Notes under the pieces: model-generated
The model's database searches: none
Told to the model about the DNA's origin: nothing
Seen by the model: the letters and a program-made list of their open reading frames with translations, nothing else
From: Deinococcus sp. KNUC1210
GTDB lineage: Bacteria > Deinococcota > Deinococci > Deinococcales > Deinococcaceae
Direction of reading: 5' to 3'
Assembly (NCBI RefSeq): GCF_022344005.1
Contig: NZ_CP092190.1
Span: forward strand, 1,806,001 to 1,870,000
Length of the DNA stretch: 64,000 bases
Translations under genes and position numbers: made by a program
In this document: in pieces, positions 27,587-40,983 of the stretch
Numbering within the stretch: position 1 is the first letter of the stretch
How the letters are laid out: each line of letters starts with the position of its first letter

Positions 27587-28486
27587 TCAGCCCGAGACGT
27601 GCGCGGGGCCGTCTTCCTGCGGTACATCAGCGTCCGCGTCGGTGACTGCGCGTGCCTGTCCCGTTCCCACCGTCAGGAGCGCACCGGACGGGGCATCTCT
27701 GCGGAGTTTCGCCAGCGCCAGTGTGCCCGCACTCGCCCCGGTCACGCCCACTGCCCTGCCGTCCAGCAGAATCTCGGTATGGGCGGGAAGTGGACCGGAA
27801 ACGGCCTCCAGACGGGCGAGCGAGTACCGGGTTTTCCCCCGCGCTTCCAGCCGCGCCATGATTTCCTGGCCCACGTAGCAGCCCTTGCGGTAGCTGATCG
27901 CGTCGTCCAGCCCCACTTCCTGAAGCAGCGACCCGGCCCAGCCGTCACGCCCCACATCACTGATGCCTGCCTGGATCCGCGCCGCTTCCAGCTCGGCAAA
28001 CGGCACGTCCTGGCCCAGCAGCGCCAGCAACTCGGCTCCGTGCTGCTGCAGATAGTGCACGTCCAGCCCCGGCGTGCCCGTGCGGTTGACCCGCGCTGCC
28101 AGCACCACGCCGCCGCCCAGCTGAAACTGCTGCACGTCTGCGCCTACTCCGTTCCAGCCGGGCAGGTCCTCATTCCACAGGTGCAGCGTCGCCAGCACCG
28201 CCGATACGTCCTGCACCTCGACCTGATCGAAGATGATGTATTTTTTCAGCCGCGCTGCCAGCGCCTGTGCCGCGCCCTCGTCGAGGTGCAGATACACGTC
28301 GTCCGGGCGGCGATAGACGCGGGCGAACTGCTCGATCTGCCCCTTCACGTTCAGAAAACAGGCGGGGACCATGCCGGGCGTTGGGGCGGCCTTGAGATTG
28401 CCGGTCATCTGGCCCTGCACGAAATCCAGGCGATCTGGCCCGGTCAGACGCAGGGCGCTGCTTGGAAGGCGGGTGAAACGTGACAT
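27587..28486 (-). CDS. ygfZ: YgfZ/GcvT-fold folate-binding protein
   Basis: This 299-residue protein matches the YgfZ/IbaG group of aminomethyltransferase-like proteins that help assemble or repair Fe-S enzymes. [13 protein letters not shown] near the start and the family signature [13 protein letters not shown] near residue 200 with its conserved Cys are both present. The Cys is the redox-active or folate-linked residue known from YgfZ. The first gene of a two-gene operon, it is followed by a membrane protein. It diverges from a small membrane gene at 28550. Confidence 0.85.
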   Translation of the reverse strand: MSRFTRLPSSALRLTGPDRLDFVQGQMTGNLKAAPTPGMVPACFLNVKGQIEQFARVYRRPDDVYLHLDEGAAQALAARLKKYIIFDQVEVQDVSAVLATLHLWNEDLPGWNGVGADVQQFQLGGGVVLAARVNRTGTPGLDVHYLQQHGAELLALLGQDVPFAELEAARIQAGISDVGRDGWAGSLLQEVGLDDAISYRKGCYVGQEIMARLEARGKTRYSLARLEAVSGPLPAHTEILLDGRAVGVTGASAGTLALAKLRRDAPSGALLTVGTGQARAVTDADADVPQEDGPAHVSG

Positions 28487-28549
28487 GGCTGGAGCTTAAC
28501 CCAGGAATGCACCGGGCAACGTGACGCAGCCGGGCGTGTACCCTGGCGT

Positions 28550-28918
28550 ATGGACAAGCTCAGCACCGCTCTGGAACCGTACCGCCGCCCCGGTCCCGCC
28601 CGCTTTCGGCTGTACGGCGGGCTCTACGCCCTGCTGATCCTGACGGCGCTGCTCGGCAACAAACGCAGCGGCGATATCGGCACCCTCGCCGCCCTGCGCC
28701 GCAGCTCCTTTACCCGCATCATGTTCATGGATATCGGAGCGCTCAGCACGCTGGGAGCGCTGTATCTGGCGCTGACCGGCAGAACGCCCGCCCGTTTTCC
28801 AGCCGCCATCGCGAGTCTGTTCGTGGGCAGCTTCGCCCTGATTCCGGGGCTGGCCTACGAGGACTGGGCAGCGAGCCACAGCGAAGCCAAAGTGCCGCCG
28901 GTCGCCCGCAGTCGCTGA
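28550..28918 (+). CDS. Small membrane protein of unknown function
   Basis: This 122-residue protein has three likely membrane helices (about 21-38, 59-77 and 83-100), with a charged loop containing KRSGDIGTLAALRRSS. No family is recognised. A TACCCT box five bases before the ATG suggests a leaderless transcript. It is convergent with the peroxiredoxin gene and divergent from ygfZ. Confidence 0.6.
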   Translation: MDKLSTALEPYRRPGPARFRLYGGLYALLILTALLGNKRSGDIGTLAALRRSSFTRIMFMDIGALSTLGALYLALTGRTPARFPAAIASLFVGSFALIPGLAYEDWAASHSEAKVPPVARSR

Positions 28919-28954
28919 AGAGGGGCTGGAGTTGTCAACGGCAGGTCTCTTTCC

Positions 28955-29410
28955 TCAGAGGCCTTTGACGGTCGCCAGCACCTGCTCGGGGCGGAGCGTG
29001 TAATCGCCGGTCTTGGCTTCCACGTACTCGAATCGCACCACACCCGACGTATCGATCACGAACACCGCCCGCTGACTGATGCCGCGCTCGTCGATGGCGA
29101 CGCCGTAGTCGCGGGCAACCTTCAGATTCATGTCGGCCAGCAGCGGCACCTCGATGCCGTATTCGGCGGCCCAGGCCTTGTGCGCCCAGACGCTGTCGCG
29201 GTTGACGCCCAGCACCACCGCGCCCGCATCGCCAAAATCATCCTGACGGCCCGAGTATTCGGGAAGCTGCATGCTGCACACCGGCGAGAAATCGAGCGGA
29301 TAGAACACCAACACCACCGCCTTCTGTCCCCGGTAGCTGCTGAGCGTCACCGGATCTCCGGCAGAGGAAGGCAGGGTAAACTCTGGGGCGGGCTGTCCGA
29401 GCAGGCTCAT
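28955..29410 (-). CDS. AhpE-type 1-Cys peroxiredoxin
   Basis: This 151-residue thiol peroxidase would reduce hydrogen peroxide and organic peroxides. The peroxidatic Cys45 lies in PLDFSPVC, matching the P-x3-(S/T)-x2-C motif, and an Arg in RAVFVID supports the active site. No second cysteine occurs anywhere in the protein, so it is of the 1-Cys type and needs an outside thiol for recycling. A cytoplasmic location is expected because there is no signal peptide. It is divergent from the penicillin acylase gene. Confidence 0.88.
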   Translation of the reverse strand: MSLLGQPAPEFTLPSSAGDPVTLSSYRGQKAVVLVFYPLDFSPVCSMQLPEYSGRQDDFGDAGAVVLGVNRDSVWAHKAWAAEYGIEVPLLADMNLKVARDYGVAIDERGISQRAVFVIDTSGVVRFEYVEAKTGDYTLRPEQVLATVKGL

Positions 29411-29504
29411 GGCTTCAGAATAGCGCGTGGCTTTCCGGGGCTGTTCTCGTCTCGGCCTCCTGGTCTTCCCGGCACTCTAACAGGCGAGCCGCCGACACGG
29501 GCGC

Positions 29505-29510
29505 TATCCT
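29505..29510 (+). promoter_or_regulatory. -10 box for the penicillin acylase gene
   Basis: TATCCT lies nine bases before the ATG at 29520 and would give a leaderless or near-leaderless message. No -35 box is obvious. Confidence 0.35.
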
Positions 29511-29519
29511 GAACGCTCC

Positions 29520-31884
<2,365 letters not shown>

Positions 31885-31908
31885 GCCGGACGATTTCGCC
31901 GCATACGA

Positions 31909-31970
31909 TTGACTTTCCGTGCATACCGCGCTATTCTTTTTCTATCAGCGTCCTTCGGGGCGCTTTTTTG
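31909..31970 (+). promoter_or_regulatory. Promoter-terminator module, copy A (upstream of dnaA)
   Basis: TTGACT (31909-31914), a 17-base spacer and TATTCT (31932-31937) form a well-spaced promoter. Within about ten bases a hairpin AGCGTCC-TTCG-GGGCGCT (31947-31964) and a T6 tract follow. The predicted transcript is only about 30 bases long. The spacer and -10 share the 18-base string CGTGCATACCGCGCTATT with copy B at 41662-41724. It may attenuate dnaA or make a tiny RNA. Confidence 0.6.
31947..31969 (+). terminator. Terminator hairpin before dnaA
   Basis: The stem has arms AGCGTCC and GGGCGCT (one U-G pair), a UUCG tetraloop and six T residues. It follows the penicillin acylase gene and a promoter, and precedes dnaA by about 50 bases. 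Confidence 0.75.
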
Positions 31971-32018
31971 TTGCCCGCAGCGGCCTCTCCTCAAATCCCC
32001 CACTCCGGACAGCGGAGT

Positions 32019-33446
32019 ATGATGCCCGCAGACTTGGCCTTAGGGGGTGAGGGTATCTCACAGGAAATCTGGACGGACGTACTCGGGTACGTTCGCAAAA
32101 ATATCTCGGAGGTCGAATACCACACCTGGTTCGTACCGGTGCGCCCGCTGGGTGTCGATCAGGGATCGCTGGTGCTGGGCGTTCGCAACTCGTTCGCGCA
32201 GGAATGGTTCAGAAAGCGGTATCTGGGGCTGCTGGAAGACGCGCTCCGCAGCATGGGAGCGCAGCAGCCGCAGGTCAGCTTTCAGGTGTTGCCCGCCGTG
32301 CAGGAAGCCATGATTCTTCCCGCTGATCCGCCTCCCGCACCCAGAAGCAGCGGACGCACGGCCCCCGCGACCGAGCGTAGCGCAGCCGTCATCGAGGCGG
32401 CCAACCGCAAGGCGCTCAATCCCAAGTACATCTTCGAGAACTTTGTGGTTGGGCCGAACAACAACTTGGCACACGCAGCGTCGCTGGCGGTGGCCGAAAG
32501 CCCCGGCAAAGCCTACAACCCGCTGTTTATCTACGGCAACGTGGGCCTGGGCAAAACGCACCTGATGCATGCGGTGGGCCATTACATTGCAGAGCGCTAC
32601 CCCGACAAACGCATCGAGTACGTCTCGACCGAGAGTTTCACCAACAACCTGATCAATGCGATCCGCGAAGACAAGATGACGCAGTTTCGTAACAGGTACC
32701 GCAGCGTCGATCTGCTGCTGGTCGATGACATTCAGTTTCTGGCGGGCAAGGAGCGCACCCAGGAGGAGTTTTTTCATACCTTCAACGCTCTTTACGAGAA
32801 CCACAAGCAGATTATTCTCAGTTCCGACAGGCCGCCTAAGGATATTCAGACGCTGGAAGGCCGCCTTCGCAGCCGCTTCGAATGGGGCCTGATCACCGAC
32901 ATCCAGAGTCCCGAGTTCGAGACACGGGTGGCGATTCTGAAGATGAACGCCGAGCACCACCGCATGCACATTCCCCAGGACGTGCTGGAGCTGATCGCGA
33001 GGCAGGTCACCAGCAACATCCGTGAGCTGGAAGGTGCCCTGATGCGTGTGGTCGCCTTTGCTAGCCTCAACAACGTGCCGTTTTCACGCGCTGTCGCTGC
33101 AAAGGCGCTCTCCAACGTGTTCGCCCCGCAGGAAGTCAAGGTCGAGATGAGCGACGTGCTGAGGGCAGTGGCAGGGCATTACAACATTCCGCCCGACGCA
33201 GTGCGGGGTTCGGGCCGCGTCCGAGAGGTGGTGGTGCCGCGTCAGGTTGCCATGTTCCTGATCCGCGAGCTGACCGGACATTCTCTTCCCGAGATCGGAA
33301 GCTTCTTTATGAGAGACCATTCGACGGTCATGCATGCAGTTCAAAAGGTCACCGAACAGCTCGGAAGAGACAGCGAACTGACCGAAGCGGTTGCATTTCT
33401 GAAGCGGAAGCTCCAGGGGCTCGAAGGTGAGGAAAACGACGTCTGA
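32019..33446 (+). CDS. dnaA: Chromosomal replication initiator DnaA
   Basis: DnaA binds the boxes of oriC and opens the DNA. Domain I opens with [23 protein letters not shown] Pro/Ala-rich linker (about 105-130) follows. The AAA+ core has Walker [10 protein letters not shown] near residue 172 and Walker [10 protein letters not shown] near 231, with the arginine finger region [11 protein letters not shown]. The C-terminal helix-turn-helix ends [13 protein letters not shown]. The start is uncertain. ATG codons at 32019 and 32022 lie inside a TATGAT box. A very strong ribosome site AGGGGGTGA (32042-32050) is followed by the in-frame ATC at 32055, which gives the usual DnaA N-terminus. The 5' end could be 36 bases downstream. 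Confidence 0.93.
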   Translation: MMPADLALGGEGISQEIWTDVLGYVRKNISEVEYHTWFVPVRPLGVDQGSLVLGVRNSFAQEWFRKRYLGLLEDALRSMGAQQPQVSFQVLPAVQEAMILPADPPPAPRSSGRTAPATERSAAVIEAANRKALNPKYIFENFVVGPNNNLAHAASLAVAESPGKAYNPLFIYGNVGLGKTHLMHAVGHYIAERYPDKRIEYVSTESFTNNLINAIREDKMTQFRNRYRSVDLLLVDDIQFLAGKERTQEEFFHTFNALYENHKQIILSSDRPPKDIQTLEGRLRSRFEWGLITDIQSPEFETRVAILKMNAEHHRMHIPQDVLELIARQVTSNIRELEGALMRVVAFASLNNVPFSRAVAAKALSNVFAPQEVKVEMSDVLRAVAGHYNIPPDAVRGSGRVREVVVPRQVAMFLIRELTGHSLPEIGSFFMRDHSTVMHAVQKVTEQLGRDSELTEAVAFLKRKLQGLEGEENDV

Positions 33447-33740
33447 GCCGATGTCGTTCCTTTTATGAGAGGTTGTCTAGTCTGGTTGTGCTCTTTTTTC
33501 ACTTTCTGTGGATAACCCTGTGGATAACCCTGTGGATAACCTGTGGATAACCTGTGGATAACTTCCCAAAAAAACAGCCTGTGGATAACCCCCCGACTTA
33601 TCCACAGGTTATCCACAGGTTTTTTGGGTTATCCACAATTGCCTGTGGATAACTTTTCCGCAGCCAGCGCAGCTCCAACCCACTTATCCACAGTTTCCAC
33701 AGGACCTACTACTACTACTACTATTCTTTATATATCTTTT
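33447..33740. other. Chromosomal origin oriC (DnaA-box array and unwinding region)
   Basis: Eleven perfect 9-base DnaA boxes occur. Forward TGTGGATAA starts at 33507, 33519, 33531, 33542, 33553, 33580 and 33644. Reverse TTATCCACA starts at 33598, 33609, 33629 and 33684. The first five are spaced 11-12 bases apart, on one face of the helix. After the last box comes a GC-rich piece, then repeated CTA units (33706-33723) and an AT-rich tract (TTTATATATCTTTT). This matches the box / GC / DnaA-trio / unwinding order known from bacterial origins. Confidence 0.92.
33706..33725. other. DnaA-trio-like tract
   Basis: CTACTACTACTACTACTATT reads as repeated 3'-GAT-5' on the complementary strand, the DnaA-trio pattern that guides single-strand loading of DnaA. 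It lies 14 bases past the last DnaA box and directly before AT-rich DNA. Confidence 0.7.
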
Positions 33741-33997
33741 ACAGAAGAATCTTTTAGCGGACGAGCAGGCATGAGCCGTTTCGTCCAACGACCATCCAAA
33801 CAGGGCACCCAGCGACGCTTGAAATCCGCTACTCTGCCAACACGAATCGGTACAGCCCGGTCTCTAAAAATCATCAAGTTCTCATCTCAAGCCAGATGCA
33901 GCATCCTCACCCGGAAGCGGGCAAGGAAGGTTCAACAACACGGTCAGGTCAAACAGCTCCGATAGGCCAGGAGCTTTGGATTTTGGAAGGAGCAAGT
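33741..33997. other. Non-coding stretch between oriC and dnaN
   Basis: No supported gene is seen here. A basic 64-codon frame at 33771-33965 has mixed codon use, unlike true genes of this window, and a poor ribosome site. The promoter of dnaN presumably lies here, but no clear box stands out. Confidence 0.5.
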
Positions 33998-35080
33998 ATG
34001 CGAGCGCACGTCAGCAAGAAAACTCTGAGCGAAGGACTGGGAATGCTCGAACGCGTCATTCCGAGCAGATCGAGCAACCCTCTGCTTACCGCCATCAAGG
34101 TCGATGCCGAGGGACGTGGTCTCACACTCAGTGGCACGAACCTGGAAATCGATTTGAGCTGCTTTGTGCCTGCCGAGATCAGCGAGGGTGCATCCTTCGT
34201 GGTTCCGGCCCATCTGTTTGCCCAGATCGTGCGGAATCTGGGAGGCGAACTGGTCGAACTGGAACTGAGCGGCGCGGAACTGGCGGTCAGAGCCAGCGGC
34301 TCGGATTTCAAATTGCAGACGGGTGACCTGAGTGCGTACCCGGAACTGAGCTTCCCCGGCACCGCCGATGCCACGCTGGACGCCGCCGAACTGAGCCGCT
34401 CGCTGTCGAGCGTGCGTTACGCCGCTTCCAACGAGGCGTTTCAGGCGGTCTTTCGGGGGCTGAAGGTCGAACAGCACGCTTCGAAGGCCCGCGTGGTCGC
34501 CTCGGACGGGTTCCGTCTGGCTCTGCGCGAGTTCAGCGTGGTCGGAGAGCCGCGCAGCCTGATCGTCCCTGCCCGCAGCGCCGACGAACTGGTGCGCGTC
34601 CTGCGGGACGGCGACGCCCGCCTCAGCTTTGCGGAAGGCATGCTGGGTGTCACCACCGACCGGGTTCGCATGAACGTCAAGCTGCTCGACGGAGACTTCC
34701 CCGACTACGAGCGGGTCATTCCCAAAGACATCAAGCTGCGCGTCACCCTGCCGGCAGCGGCACTCAAGGAGGCGGTGTCGCGGGTGGCGGTGCTGGCCGA
34801 CAAGAATGCCAACAACCGCGTCGAGTTTCTGATCTCGGAGGGAACGCTGCGTCTGGCTGCCGAAGGAGACTACGGCCGTGCTCAGGACACGCTGACCGTG
34901 CAGCAGGAAGGCAGTGAACCCGCCATGAGCCTGGGCTTCAACGCCAAATACGTGCTCGATGCGCTCGGCCCCATCGAAGGAGACGCCGAGCTTCTCTTCA
35001 GCGGCTCTACCAGCCCCGCCATGTTCAAGGGAAGTGCCGACGCGGGATATCTGGCGGTCGTGGTTCCGCTGCGCGTTTAA
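33998..35080 (+). CDS. dnaN: DNA polymerase III sliding clamp (beta)
   Basis: This 360-residue clamp holds the polymerase on DNA. The N-terminal section [35 protein letters not shown] begins the first of three clamp folds. [12 protein letters not shown] and the C-terminal PLRV strand, which contacts partner proteins, are typical. The ATG has the strong ribosome site GGAAGGAG five bases upstream, which settles the start against an upstream in-frame codon. It follows oriC in the classic dnaA-oriC-dnaN order. Confidence 0.95.
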   Translation: MRAHVSKKTLSEGLGMLERVIPSRSSNPLLTAIKVDAEGRGLTLSGTNLEIDLSCFVPAEISEGASFVVPAHLFAQIVRNLGGELVELELSGAELAVRASGSDFKLQTGDLSAYPELSFPGTADATLDAAELSRSLSSVRYAASNEAFQAVFRGLKVEQHASKARVVASDGFRLALREFSVVGEPRSLIVPARSADELVRVLRDGDARLSFAEGMLGVTTDRVRMNVKLLDGDFPDYERVIPKDIKLRVTLPAAALKEAVSRVAVLADKNANNRVEFLISEGTLRLAAEGDYGRAQDTLTVQQEGSEPAMSLGFNAKYVLDALGPIEGDAELLFSGSTSPAMFKGSADAGYLAVVVPLRV

Positions 35081-35161
35081 GGGGGCAGTGGAGAGCGGCA
35101 CGGGGCATCTATTGCCCAGGCCCGCAGGCCGCTGACGCCCGTTCCGCTTTCTTCCCTGTCA

Positions 35162-35189
35162 GGGCAGGCGTCTTCTAGCTGACCTGCCC
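35162..35189. terminator. Hairpin between dnaN and eno
   Basis: GGGCAGG and CCTGCCC form a seven-pair stem with a 14-base loop. No T-tract follows, so termination of dnaN is only suggested. Confidence 0.3.
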
Positions 35190-35194
35190 AGCAC

Positions 35195-35225
35195 TTGAGA
35201 GGAGTACCGTCAGGCGGGATATAGT
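35195..35225 (+). promoter_or_regulatory. Candidate eno promoter
   Basis: TTGAGA (35195-35200) and TATAGT (35220-35225) are separated by 19 bases, about 70 bases before the eno start. The spacing is longer than the optimum. Confidence 0.4.
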
Positions 35226-35266
35226 GTGAGATGTACACCTTGTTAGGCTGCCGCGACAGGAGCTGA

Positions 35267-36568
<1,302 letters not shown>

Positions 36569-36579
36569 GCGCTGGGCCA

Positions 36580-36629
36580 TGAGCTATGGGTGATGAGCAA
36601 CAGCCGTCCTGCTCATCACCCATAGCTCA
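36580..36629. repeat. 20-base perfect inverted repeat between eno and pyk
   Basis: TGAGCTATGGGTGATGAGCA (36580-36599) is perfectly complementary to 36610-36629 around a ten-base loop. It would form a very stable hairpin just after eno. No T-tract follows. It contains the GGTGATGAG word seen in other intergenic repeats here. Confidence 0.65.
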
Positions 36630-36668
36630 AAGCCGTCTGGAAGCATTTCCATCATTGGAGACTGACAC

Positions 36669-38108
36669 ATGAAGCATTTTGACCGCGCCACCAAGATTGT
36701 CGCCACCATCGGCCCCGCCAGCCGCGACCCGCAGGTGCTCGAACGCATGATCGACGCCGGGCTGAACGTGGTCCGCATGAACTTCTCGCACGGTTCACAG
36801 GACGACCACCGCCAGACCTACAACATGGTGCGCGAGTTGGCCGCCAGAAAAGGCGTCACCATCGGCATCCTGCAGGATCTACAGGGTCCCAAGATCCGGA
36901 CCGCTCGCTTTGCCAACGGTTCGGCCACGCTCGCCAAGGGTCAGAAGTTCATCATCACCATGGACGAGGTGGAAGGCGACGAGCACCGCGTGGGCAGCAC
37001 CTACAAGGGTCTGGCCGCCGACGTGTACCCCGGCATGGATCTGCTGCTCGACGACGGCAACATGGCGCTTCAGGTCGAGGGCGTCAAGGGCAATGACATC
37101 ACCACCATCGTGACGGTGGGCGGCGTGCTGAAGAACAACAAGGGCATCAACGTGCCGCAGGCCGAGCTGAGCGTGCCCGCCATGTCCGACAAGGACGTGG
37201 AGGACATGGCCTTCGGAGCGGAACTCGGCGTGGATTGGGTGGCGCTGAGCTTTGTTCGCAGCCGCGACAACCTGCTGCTTGCCCGCCACTATCTGTCGCG
37301 CTACGGCAGCCGCGCCAAGCTGATGGCGAAGATCGAGAAGCCGCAGGCTGTCGAGCGCTTCGACGACATCCTGAAGGAAGTCGACGGCATCATGGTGGCG
37401 CGTGGCGATCTGGGTGTGGAGATGCGCCCCGAGCAGGTGCCGGTCATCCAGAAGCGCCTGATTCGTGCGTGCCGCGAGGTCGGCAAGCCGGTCATCACGG
37501 CCACCCAGATGCTGGAGAGCATGATCAATCTGCCGCGTCCTACCCGCGCCGAGGCGTCGGACGTGGCGAACGCGATTTTCGACGGTACCGACGCCGTGAT
37601 GCTCAGCGGCGAGAGCGCAGCGGGCCTGTACCCGGTGGAAGCGGTCGCCATGATGGACCGGATCGCCCGTGAAGCCGAGGCCAGCCCGGAATACAAGCTC
37701 CTTCAGGCGCAGGAAATCGATACCACGCTGGCTCAGGACGCCATCGCGCAGGCCGCGTGTACCATCGGTCAGGATCTGGGTGTGGCGGCCATCGTCAGCT
37801 TCACCAAGACCGGCGGCGCGGCCACCCGTATCGCCAAGAACCGTCCGAAGCTGGCAATTCTGGCTCTGACCCCCAACGAGCAGACGCGCAACCAGCTCGC
37901 GCTGTCGTGGGGTGTGGTCCCGATGCTCAGCGAAGACCCACTCGATACCGACGACATGGTGCGCATCGCCAGCGAGGAACTCCAGCGCAGCAATCTGGCC
38001 GAAGTCGGTGAGCGTTATGTCATCACGGCGGGCGTGCCGTTCGGCGTACAGGGCACCACGAACATGATCCGCGTCGAGCGGCTGCGAGCCAACACGACCC
38101 AGAGCTGA
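36669..38108 (+). CDS. pyk: Pyruvate kinase
   Basis: Pyruvate kinase makes ATP and pyruvate from phosphoenolpyruvate. The 479-residue protein starts TKIVATIGPASRDP, has MNFSHGSQDDH, the active-site region KIEKPQAVERFDDIL, MVARGDLGVEM and the signature VITATQMLESMI. The C-terminal domain (residues 350-475) is complete. The start has ATTGGAGA upstream. It follows eno by 100 bases with a long inverted repeat between them, and another inverted repeat follows its stop. Confidence 0.95.
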   Translation: MKHFDRATKIVATIGPASRDPQVLERMIDAGLNVVRMNFSHGSQDDHRQTYNMVRELAARKGVTIGILQDLQGPKIRTARFANGSATLAKGQKFIITMDEVEGDEHRVGSTYKGLAADVYPGMDLLLDDGNMALQVEGVKGNDITTIVTVGGVLKNNKGINVPQAELSVPAMSDKDVEDMAFGAELGVDWVALSFVRSRDNLLLARHYLSRYGSRAKLMAKIEKPQAVERFDDILKEVDGIMVARGDLGVEMRPEQVPVIQKRLIRACREVGKPVITATQMLESMINLPRPTRAEASDVANAIFDGTDAVMLSGESAAGLYPVEAVAMMDRIAREAEASPEYKLLQAQEIDTTLAQDAIAQAACTIGQDLGVAAIVSFTKTGGAATRIAKNRPKLAILALTPNEQTRNQLALSWGVVPMLSEDPLDTDDMVRIASEELQRSNLAEVGERYVITAGVPFGVQGTTNMIRVERLRANTTQS

Positions 38109-38120
38109 TTTCAGAACGAG

Positions 38121-38169
38121 CAATGAACAGGGCGGGTCACTTCATAGGAGTGACCCGCCCTGTTCATTG
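38121..38169. terminator. 21-bp perfect hairpin after pyk
   Basis: The arms 38121-38141 and 38149-38169 are perfectly complementary (inner arm end GGGCGGGTCACT) with a seven-base loop. The position is right after pyk. No T-tract is present, so this may be a bidirectional, Rho-assisted or processing hairpin rather than a classic intrinsic terminator. Confidence 0.6.
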
Positions 38170-38249
38170 CCACTCTCGGTGGCGCGGCCCGGAAGACTTC
38201 GCCACCAGCCTGATTCGTTCCCGCCCGATGTCAGGCTGGAGTCATCTTT

Positions 38250-38314
38250 TTATCCACAGGGGGGGCGTTTTATCCACAATTACATGTGGATAACTTCGTT
38301 CAGCCTGGGGATAA
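38250..38314. other. Secondary DnaA-box cluster
   Basis: Three perfect boxes, TTATCCACA at 38250-38258 and 38270-38278 and TGTGGATAA at 38285-38293, plus TGGGGATAA at 38306-38314 (one mismatch), lie in the pyk-tyrS gap. They are about 4.6 kb from the oriC array. They could bind or store DnaA. Confidence 0.75.
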
Positions 38315-38357
38315 CTTTGGGCAGACCCGCGTGACTGCCTGCACCGGCAACAGCGCT

Positions 38358-39688
<1,331 letters not shown>

Positions 39689-39802
39689 GCAGATATGCAA
39701 GTCGGTTCAGACGCCTCATGCAGGCAGTCTAGCAGGTTGGGCGAGCTTTACAGGCGGCTCTCCCCTTCTCAACTGCGCGAACATGCTAAACAGAGAACCA
39801 TC

Positions 39803-40387
39803 ATGCTGACCATGCAGCAACTCCGCGAATCGTTGCCCAGACCGGGCCGGGTGGAATGGGCTGGATTGAGAAGTCAGCGGCGGGGCGAGGTGCTGAGCGT
39901 TCCAGAGGTGCTGGCGCATCCGCTGGTGGGGTTGGTCGGAGATCACGGGAAGCTCGTTCCGACCCGCCTGAAGGCCATCAACGGGCCAGCGGGCGAATCG
40001 CTGGCAGTCCGCCCCACCCCGGAGCCCACCGGAGCGTCTGCGGCCTCCTACGGCGGCAAACGTCAGGTCACGTTGATTCAGGCCGAGCATCTGCCGGTTA
40101 TCGCGGCACTGGCAGGTCTGGAACGGGTGACGCCCGACCTGCTGCGGCGCAACATCGTGATTTCCGGACTGCCGCTGCTGGCCCTGAAGGACCGCCGATT
40201 CCGGATGGGCAGCGACGAGCGTGGCTGGGTGCTGCTGGAGGGCACCGGAGAATGCCATCCCTGTTCGCGCATGGAAGAAACGCTGGGACCGGGCGGCTAC
40301 AACGCGGTGCGCGGGCACGGCGGCATCACGGCGCGGGTGCTGGAAGGCGGCCATATCCGGCTGGGCGATCTGCTCATTCCGCTGTAG
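39803..40387 (+). CDS. MOSC domain protein
   Basis: This 194-residue protein carries a MOSC (molybdenum cofactor sulfurase C-terminal) domain. GECHPCSRMEETLGPGGYNAVRGHGGITARV includes the conserved Cys that receives sulfur or binds the molybdenum ligand. It resembles stand-alone bacterial MOSC proteins such as YiiM/YuaD, which detoxify N-hydroxylated compounds or transfer sulfur. The start at MLTMQQLRE is selected because upstream codons lie in the shared tyrS promoter region. It diverges from tyrS. Confidence 0.82.
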   Translation: MLTMQQLRESLPRPGRVEWAGLRSQRRGEVLSVPEVLAHPLVGLVGDHGKLVPTRLKAINGPAGESLAVRPTPEPTGASAASYGGKRQVTLIQAEHLPVIAALAGLERVTPDLLRRNIVISGLPLLALKDRRFRMGSDERGWVLLEGTGECHPCSRMEETLGPGGYNAVRGHGGITARVLEGGHIRLGDLLIPL

Positions 40388-40416
40388 CAAAGCGCCGCTG
40401 TGCCGCTGTATGCCGT

Positions 40417-40422
40417 TATCCT
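40417..40422 (+). promoter_or_regulatory. -10 box of the leaderless yqhA-like gene
   Basis: TATCCT ends six bases before the ATG at 40429, the same arrangement as at dnaE, mnmG and the subtilase gene. Confidence 0.45.
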
Positions 40423-40428
40423 GACGCC

Positions 40429-40983
40429 ATGTCTGCCACGCCGCCCAAACGTCCCAGAAAGTCATTCGACGCCTCGCTCGGGTTCACCCGGCTGATCGTC
40501 GAATTCGGGGTGCTGTCCAGCTTTCTGTTCTCGCTGGTTCTGTTTGTCAATGGCACCGTGCGGACCGTGACGCTGATCTGGGCTGAACTGCCGCATTTCG
40601 CCAGCGCTTCGGCGGGCAAGGAGCTGCTGATCGCCGCCATCGAGCAGACCGACAATCTGCTGATCGCCACCGCGCTGCTCATCATCAGTTTCGGCATGCA
40701 GGAACTGTTCGTGGGTCGCATCGGCAACGTTCCGGGCTGGCTGCACGTCGCCAGTTTCGACGACCTGAAGCAGAAGCTGCTCGGTATCGTGGTGGTGGCG
40801 CTGGCGGTCAAGTTCTTCAGCGTGGCGGTCAAATGGGAAAGCGGCCCCAGCCTCGACCTGCTGACCTTCGGGGCGGCGGTGGCGGCGGTGATGTTCGCCA
40901 TCGGCCTGTACAGCTACATCCTGCCGCGCCTGGGACACCACGCGGCAGACGAGCCAGAAGCTCCGGCGGTTCAGGACACCTGA
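40429..40983 (+). CDS. YqhA/UPF0114 family membrane protein
   Basis: This 184-residue membrane protein matches UPF0114. It has a helix at about 26-50, TDNLLIATALLIISFGMQELFVG near 78-100, VASFDDLKQKLLGIVVVALAVKFF and a last helix near 145-170. The family is widespread with no defined function. Its stop overlaps the ATG of the trmK-like gene, so the two are co-translated. Confidence 0.8.
   Translation: MSATPPKRPRKSFDASLGFTRLIVEFGVLSSFLFSLVLFVNGTVRTVTLIWAELPHFASASAGKELLIAAIEQTDNLLIATALLIISFGMQELFVGRIGNVPGWLHVASFDDLKQKLLGIVVVALAVKFFSVAVKWESGPSLDLLTFGAAVAAVMFAIGLYSYILPRLGHHAADEPEAPAVQDT

Noticed and set aside
33507..33692. Short regular repeats that could be taken for a CRISPR array
   Set aside because: The repeated 9-base unit is the DnaA box in both orientations with spacing of 2-31 bases. 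There are no unique spacers or cas genes.
33771..33965. Basic 64-codon frame between oriC and dnaN
   Set aside because: Its third-position base use is mixed, unlike real genes here, its ribosome site is weak, and no ribosomal or known small protein pattern (such as L34) is present.
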